Positions 59,738 through 64,000 of a stretch of 64,000 bases of DNA are shown in pieces. Source of the DNA: Nitrospira sp. (lineage in GTDB: Bacteria; Nitrospirota; Nitrospiria; Nitrospirales; Nitrospiraceae); assembly GCA_036984305.1 (NCBI GenBank), contig BQWY01000001.1, forward strand, positions 1,633,501 to 1,697,500, read 5' to 3'. The notes beneath the pieces were generated by a model. It did no database searches. It was not told where the DNA came from and worked only from the letters and a program-made list of their open reading frames with translations. The position numbers and the translations under genes are program-made. Positions within the stretch are counted from its first letter, which is position 1; each line of letters opens with the position of its first letter.

Positions 59738-60058
59738 ATGACAAGCCTCGCGTTCGCCTTGGTGGTGCTGACCGCCTTTGCAGATCACGTGTCCTGCGTG
59801 GTTCAAGGACATGTGCAGCGGCATGCGTTCGAGGACGATGTCTCGTTCGAACGCGTGGACCTCTGTCCCGGGGTACGGGCGGAGGGAGACCTCAATGCAG
59901 TCGTCATATTCGGTCCTGGCGCGGTCGCAACGGTCGTTGTACCGCCCGACTCGCATCCGCGGCGGTTCCAGTATCGCTGGGGCGCCCCACACGCGTACGT
60001 CGGCGATCAACGATTGCCCGTGGCCCGCTCGCGGCTCACGGGTGCCGTGGGCAAATAG
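59738..60058 (+). CDS. Hypothetical exported protein
   Basis: 106 residues. The N terminus (TSLAFALVVLTAFADHVSC) may be a signal peptide. The rest is soluble with strands and a Pro-Asp-rich end. GGGAGGGTGACG lies upstream and codon bias matches neighbours. Nothing identifies a family. The 18-nt gap after the zinc-ribbon gene suggests co-transcription. Confidence 0.45.
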   Translation: MTSLAFALVVLTAFADHVSCVVQGHVQRHAFEDDVSFERVDLCPGVRAEGDLNAVVIFGPGAVATVVVPPDSHPRRFQYRWGAPHAYVGDQRLPVARSRLTGAVGK

Positions 60059-60154
60059 CGAGCGAGAATGAGGGATGGTGGAATTTCCCAATCAGGATCA
60101 CGCGTCGGGCGGCTCGGCCAGCCCTGGGTGTAGGCTTGGGAGTCGTCCCGGAGA

Positions 60155-60649
60155 ATGGGTATATGGGTGAGCGGACCTAATCTCCAGGTGTGGCATCTAT
60201 TCGGACTGATCATCCTGGCGATGGTATTGGGTGGGCTGGTCGGTCTGGATCGCGAGATCGTGCAGCGGCCGGCGGGCTTGCGGACCCACATGCTCGTGGC
60301 CGGTGCCGCAGCGGTGTTCGTCGGCTTAGGGGAGATGCTCGTCCAGGGGTATGGGCGGGGCCTGGAAGGGGGCATGGTACGTGCCGACCCCCTTCGGCTC
60401 ATCCAGGGCATCATCACGGGGGTGAGCTTCCTGGGCGCCGGCGCCATCATTCAGCGATCACGAAACGGTGCCAGTGATGGAGTCGAAGGCCTGACCACGG
60501 CGGCATCGCTGTTGATGTCCGCGGCGGTCGGCGTGACCGTGGTGCTGGGCCAAATCTGGCTGGCCATTTGTGTTACGGGGGCCACGCTCGTCACGCTTCG
60601 CATCGTACGGTGGCTCGAGCAATGGGCGGGTTGGCGAGCTCATCTTTGA
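60155..60649 (+). CDS. MgtC/SapB family membrane protein
   Basis: 164 residues. Four helices in the MgtC order with the family motif GGLVGLDREIVQRPAGLRTHMLVAGAAAVFV at about 25-55, and 'RLIQGIITGVSFLGAGAIIQ' with 'EGLTTAASLLMSAAVGVTVV', the G-x-G-F-L-G-A-G block. MgtC-type proteins act in magnesium or acid stress, perhaps by controlling the F1F0 ATPase. The N-terminal ten residues are uncertain; a start at a later codon is possible. Confidence 0.88.
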   Translation: MGIWVSGPNLQVWHLFGLIILAMVLGGLVGLDREIVQRPAGLRTHMLVAGAAAVFVGLGEMLVQGYGRGLEGGMVRADPLRLIQGIITGVSFLGAGAIIQRSRNGASDGVEGLTTAASLLMSAAVGVTVVLGQIWLAICVTGATLVTLRIVRWLEQWAGWRAHL

Positions 60650-60667
60650 CCGACTGTGCAGGAGGTT

Positions 60668-60871
60668 ATGACCACTCGGGAACGCGAACGAGGGCGGCGC
60701 CTTCAGTATTGGATGCGCGTCTGCCTGCTCCTCGGGCTCGTCGCCGTCGTCGCTGCCTGGACGGGTGTCGCCGGGACCCTCACCACCGTGTCGTACGTCG
60801 TGTTTCTCGTTCTCATGGTGTGTTACGTCTGGGCGTACGTGAGATGGAGAAAGCTTCCGCCCATTCCATGA
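60668..60871 (+). CDS. Small two-helix membrane protein, DUF1328-like
   Basis: 67 residues from ATG 60668 (AGGAGG upstream). A basic front (TTRERERGRRLQ), then helices MRVCLLLGLVAVVAAW and TTVSYVVFLVLMVCYVWAYV. The centre 'TGVAGTLTTVSYVVFLV' resembles the GVAGTATNIAYVLFV core of the DUF1328 protein at 17569, so the two may be distant paralogues. The 18-nt gap after the MgtC gene suggests co-transcription. Confidence 0.65.
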   Translation: MTTRERERGRRLQYWMRVCLLLGLVAVVAAWTGVAGTLTTVSYVVFLVLMVCYVWAYVRWRKLPPIP

Positions 60872-60989
60872 TCGGGGACGACGCCGTGTCGATTCCACTG
60901 TCCCTCCGGTGACCCTACGACGAATCTCTTGCGGGTGTCGGTGCTACATCGAGCGCCCGTCTTATCTTCCGGCCACCTGACGTGTTCAG

Positions 60990-62417
60990 ATGAAAGGGAT
61001 GGCGGGATACGTGCGGAGTCTGCCGGGTCTCCTGTTGGGCGTCGCGCTTCCATGGGTGGTGGCGTGTGAAGCCCTGGCCGAGGAATCACCATCGGGGCCG
61101 GGGGACGCCTCTGCGGCCTCGGAGGCAGACTCCGATTTCGCGTTTAATCTGGGGCACTATCAGCCGAGCTACGGGATTTACGATGAGATTCTCGATCTCA
61201 CCGAACCAGGCCCGGAGTCCCTTAGCGAAGTCCTGGGGATGCCGTCGTGGCTGATCTTGGGCGTGACGCAGCGCACACGCTATGAAAGTCTGCAGGGACG
61301 GTGGCGTGCCGGAGAGGCGGGGAGCGACCAGCAACTTCCACTTCGGACCCGTCTGTTCTTCGGAATCCGTGACATATGGGATCCGATTCGTGTCAGCGTC
61401 GAACTGCAGGACTCGCGCGCCTATCTCACCGATTCCGGCTCCTACGTCACGACGAGCTCGGTCAACGAAACGGACATTCAGCAACTGCACGTCGACGTTG
61501 CGACGAAGCGCATCCTGGGATGGCACCAGCCGTCGGTCCTGTCCGTCGGACGGCTCAACCTGGATCTGGGACGGCGGCGCTGGGTGGCCCGAAACAATTT
61601 TCGGAACACCACCCAGTCGTTCGACGGCGTCCATTGGCGCGTCGGTGGCGAGCAGCAGTGGCAGGTCCGCGCCTTTGTCACCAAGCCGGTCGAAATTCGC
61701 GAGACGCAGCTCGATCCCATCGGCTCTCCCAACACCCTCTGGGGCTTGTACGGGGAATCGAAGCTGACGAACAGCCTTTCTCTGGAAGGGTATTATTTCG
61801 GGCATCGCAGCCGGAATGCGTACCGGGACTTCGAGATGATCGGCGTGCGAGTGTATGATCCGGGCGGTAAGGGCGAGTGGGAGTTTGAACTCGAGTCTGC
61901 CTATCAATTCGGCGACGTCAGCCCGCAGGGTCGGTTCGAGAACTTTCAGCACGTCGAACTCGGCTACACGTTCGACTCGATGTGGGAGCCCCAAGCGCTG
62001 CTGCGTTTCGATTATGCCAGCGGAGGCCTCGACCCCTTGTATGGCGCGCGCTCATTCGAGCTGACTCCATCGGGAATCTTCCAGCCGTTCGAACGAAGCA
62101 ATATCATCTCTCCAGGTGTGCGAGGCATGGTTCAGCCGAAGGAGCGGCTGACCATTCTGGCTCAGTATCGGGCGTGGTGGCTGGCGGACGCGTCGGCTCC
62201 CTGGGTCGGCTCGGGTCTGCAGGATCCGACCGGCAACTCGGGCAGGTTTCTTGGGCAAACGATTGAATTGCGCCTCCGCTGGGGCGTGATCGCCAACGTG
62301 TTCCTGCAAGTGGGATATGTCCACGTGGCCTGGGGCTCGTATCTGGAACGCGTGCCGGGGGGGCGGGATCTGTCCGCCTCCGACTACGGGTACGTACAAA
62401 CGGAATTCATGTTCTAG
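60990..62417 (+). CDS. Outer-membrane porin, alginate-export-like
   Basis: 475 residues. A signal peptide (residues 1-30, LPGLLLGVALPWVVACEALAEE) and then about 16-18 amphipathic beta strands with R-Y-E-S, R-T-R-L-F-F-G and LNLDLGRRRWVARNNFRNT-, typical of the AlgE/'alginate export' porin family. It ends with an aromatic (QTEFMF). It would form a selective outer-membrane channel; the real substrate is unknown and is probably not alginate. Confidence 0.8.
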   Translation: MKGMAGYVRSLPGLLLGVALPWVVACEALAEESPSGPGDASAASEADSDFAFNLGHYQPSYGIYDEILDLTEPGPESLSEVLGMPSWLILGVTQRTRYESLQGRWRAGEAGSDQQLPLRTRLFFGIRDIWDPIRVSVELQDSRAYLTDSGSYVTTSSVNETDIQQLHVDVATKRILGWHQPSVLSVGRLNLDLGRRRWVARNNFRNTTQSFDGVHWRVGGEQQWQVRAFVTKPVEIRETQLDPIGSPNTLWGLYGESKLTNSLSLEGYYFGHRSRNAYRDFEMIGVRVYDPGGKGEWEFELESAYQFGDVSPQGRFENFQHVELGYTFDSMWEPQALLRFDYASGGLDPLYGARSFELTPSGIFQPFERSNIISPGVRGMVQPKERLTILAQYRAWWLADASAPWVGSGLQDPTGNSGRFLGQTIELRLRWGVIANVFLQVGYVHVAWGSYLERVPGGRDLSASDYGYVQTEFMF

Positions 62418-62501
62418 AAGGGCAGGGGCCGGCGCCGTAAGTCCGCGACGGTGCCTGTCCCGCGACTTGGGAGACGCTGCTCCTGGATAGGCGTCATTGG
62501 C

Positions 62502-62580
62502 CATTCGTCAATCGTCCTTCGAGAAGAAGTCGCTCGAGAGCCTCTCTTCGTAGCCCACGATTGACGAGTGACGAATGTCG
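62502..62580. repeat. 79-bp inverted-repeat element, copy 2
   Basis: The right arm TGACGAGTGACGAATGTCG (62562-62580) matches the right arm of copy 1, and the left arm CATTCGTCAATCGTC (62502-62516) is an inverted match with a gap. The middle shares only CGAGAAGA with copy 1, so the arms are the conserved part. It lies between the porin gene and the promoter of ligD. Confidence 0.5.
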
Positions 62581-62658
62581 AGCCTTATAGAGGGGCGGAC
62601 GCGGACGGAGACGAACCTCACGCATAGACACGAGGAAGGGGGGCGGTCCTCCGCTCGG

Positions 62659-62703
62659 CTAGGGGTTAGCCTGATAGGCCCGGATACGACGGCGTGATAA
62701 GAG
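62659..62703 (+). promoter_or_regulatory. CTAGG-N6-CCTAG-like activator-type promoter (ligD)
   Basis: CTAGG (62659-62663), 6 nt, CCTGA (62670-62674; two mismatches), exactly 23 nt, then TAAGAG (62698-62703). It lies about 90 nt before GTG 62797. Confidence 0.45.
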
Positions 62704-62796
62704 AGTAACGCCGACGGGAGCCCCACATGGTCGGATGCCTTGATCCATGATGATCTCCGTGCCGGTTATCACGCTGTGAGAGCGAGGAGGGAACAG

Positions 62797-64000
62797 GTGA
62801 ACGCACGACGGGCGACCCCGCGTCGACGCACTTCCAAATCCCACACAGGGGCACGGCGCACCGATCAAGGGGACAGTCCCGCTCTCCAGCGCTATCGGGC
62901 CAAGCGGAATTTCAGGGAAACGCCGGAGCCCTCGGGTTCTCGAGTTCCACACTCCAAGGCCTTTCACTTCGTCGTGCAGAAGCACGCGGCCCGCCGTCTG
63001 CATTACGATTTCCGTTTGGAACTCGAGGGCACCCTGAAAAGTTGGGCGGTCCCCAAGGGCCCCAGTCTCGATCCCTCCCAAAAGCGCCTGGCCGTGCACG
63101 TCGAAGATCATCCACTGGAATACGCCGACTTCGAAGGCGTGATCCCTCCCAATCAATATGGATCGGGAACCGTGGTGGTCTGGGATCGGGGCTTGTGGGA
63201 GCCCGTCGGGAATGCGCAGGAAGGGTACGAGCACGGCCGGTTGAAGTTTCGCCTGTACGGTCAGAAGTTGCGCGGCACGTGGAATCTGGTTCGCATGGGA
63301 CGACGCCTGAAGAAGGGGAACGGGGACGGGGAAAAGAAAGAGCCTGACAATTGGTTGCTCATCAAGGATCATGACAGAGAGGCGCGCCGCGGGCTGCGTG
63401 GTGACGTGACGAAACAGGCTCGAAGCGTCTCGACGGGACGCACGATTGAACAAGTGGCGTCGGATCGAGACCGGACGTGGCGCTCCAATCGACGCGCCGC
63501 ACCATCCGCTCCGGCTTCTCCGGCATCGGCTCCTTCGCGACGTCGAACTCGACGTTCGTCCATGCAGCGCCACATGTCCCCGCAACTGGCGACTCTGGTC
63601 GAGCGCGTTCCGGAAGGCGATGGATGGATCCACGAACTTAAGTATGACGGCTACCGGATTCTCTGTGCGGTGAAGGAGGGACGCGCGCGGCTCTTTACCA
63701 GAAACGGGCACGATTGGACGGCCAAGCTCCATCATATCGCGTCCGCGATGGAGGCGTTGCCCGTGTCGTCGGCCTGGTTCGACGGGGAGGTCGTGGCGAT
63801 GGACTCGGATGGAGGGATCAGCTTTCAAACCCTCCAAAACGCCTTCGACGCGGGATCGGAGAACGACCTGGCGTACTATGTGTTCGATCTGCTGTCTCTC
63901 GACGGAGAGGATCTGCGGTCGCATCCGCTTCTGGAACGGAAGCGCCGGCTCGAGTCGGCGCTGGCGGAGAACGGATCGTCTCTCGTCCGTTTCAGCGATC
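62797..64000 (+). CDS. ligD: LigD: ATP-dependent DNA ligase with 3'-phosphoesterase domain, 5' part
   Basis: 401 residues visible, running off the right edge. GTG 62797 follows GAGGAGGGAACAG. Residues about 54-185 are the phosphoesterase domain (FHFVVQKHAARRLHYDFRLELEG; LEYADFEGVIPPNQYGSGTVVVWD). After a Ser/Arg/Ala-rich linker, the ligase nucleotidyltransferase begins with HELKYDGYR, where Lys282 is the adenylated lysine (KxDG). 'FDGEVVAMDSDG' is motif III and 'FVFDLLSLDGEDL' is close to motif IIIa. With Ku, LigD repairs double-strand breaks by non-homologous end joining. Ku is not in this window. The polymerase domain, if any, would be C-terminal and is off the edge. Confidence 0.93.
   Translation, partial: MNARRATPRRRTSKSHTGARRTDQGDSPALQRYRAKRNFRETPEPSGSRVPHSKAFHFVVQKHAARRLHYDFRLELEGTLKSWAVPKGPSLDPSQKRLAVHVEDHPLEYADFEGVIPPNQYGSGTVVVWDRGLWEPVGNAQEGYEHGRLKFRLYGQKLRGTWNLVRMGRRLKKGNGDGEKKEPDNWLLIKDHDREARRGLRGDVTKQARSVSTGRTIEQVASDRDRTWRSNRRAAPSAPASPASAPSRRRTRRSSMQRHMSPQLATLVERVPEGDGWIHELKYDGYRILCAVKEGRARLFTRNGHDWTAKLHHIASAMEALPVSSAWFDGEVVAMDSDGGISFQTLQNAFDAGSENDLAYYVFDLLSLDGEDLRSHPLLERKRRLESALAENGSSLVRFSD

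Noticed and set aside
1-64000. CRISPR arrays, tRNA or rRNA genes, prophage or transposase genes
   Set aside because: I saw no regularly spaced repeats, no tRNA-like cloverleaf, no rRNA sequence and no integrase or transposase reading frame; the two repeat families found are non-coding.

Overview
The window is 64 kb of GC-rich chromosomal DNA with tightly packed, translationally coupled genes. The gene content suggests an environmental Gram-negative bacterium, most likely Nitrospira or a relative in the Nitrospirota: many hybrid histidine kinases, CsbD/PRC-barrel/DUF1328 stress proteins, an aryl-polyene-like lipid cluster, outer-membrane beta-barrels and LigD. This placement is an inference from content; no rRNA, tRNA or ribosomal-protein gene is present to confirm it.

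Layout. 1-3330: small exported proteins (two cupredoxin-like lipoproteins, a PRC-barrel protein) and a rhodanese. 3330-4370: mostly non-coding, with a decayed SPW-type membrane gene. 4375-11161: a stress block (metallothionein, DUF748/AsmA-like protein, bacterioferritin-like protein, two CsbD proteins, PepSY, a BON-DUF1207 outer-membrane protein, tiny membrane proteins). 11202-16237: a minus-strand signalling operon (large PAS kinase, single-domain receiver, HPK7 hybrid kinase). 16566-17733: small proteins and a broken beta-barrel gene. 17797-29886: a convergent two-arm aryl-polyene-like biosynthesis and export cluster. 30870-48245: a large signalling island with two HPK7 hybrid kinases of moderate size, one 1037-aa triple-receiver kinase, CheR, CheB, an 1801-aa double kinase and a convergent 1112-aa membrane kinase. 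48512-55642: envelope and protease genes, an AI-2E-type permease and an MscS channel. 55816-62417: glutaredoxin-like protein, phospholipase D-VTT fusion, EEP phosphodiesterase, small zinc and membrane proteins, MgtC and a porin. 62797-64000: the start of LigD.

The unifying observation is a recurrent promoter architecture. An imperfect 16-bp palindrome, CTAGG-N6-CCTAG, is followed in ten of eleven cases by 22-24 nt (usually 23) and then a -10-like TAnnnn hexamer. That places the palindrome at about -51 to -36, the position of a class II activator. It precedes genes for metallothionein, a DUF748 protein, bacterioferritin (no clear -10), the CsbD operon, a kinase operon, several small exported proteins, glutaredoxin-PLD and LigD. 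I infer a stress regulon under one regulator, plausibly a NarL/FixJ-type response regulator. The same window encodes five HPK7 kinases fused to NarL-type receivers that lack a DNA-binding domain, which would be natural upstream partners. No candidate DNA-binding regulator is encoded in the window.

Two families of non-coding repeats are also present: a roughly 300-bp element with terminal inverted repeats (30374-30667 and 52818-53158) and an 80-97-bp inverted-repeat element (55113-55209 and 62502-62580).
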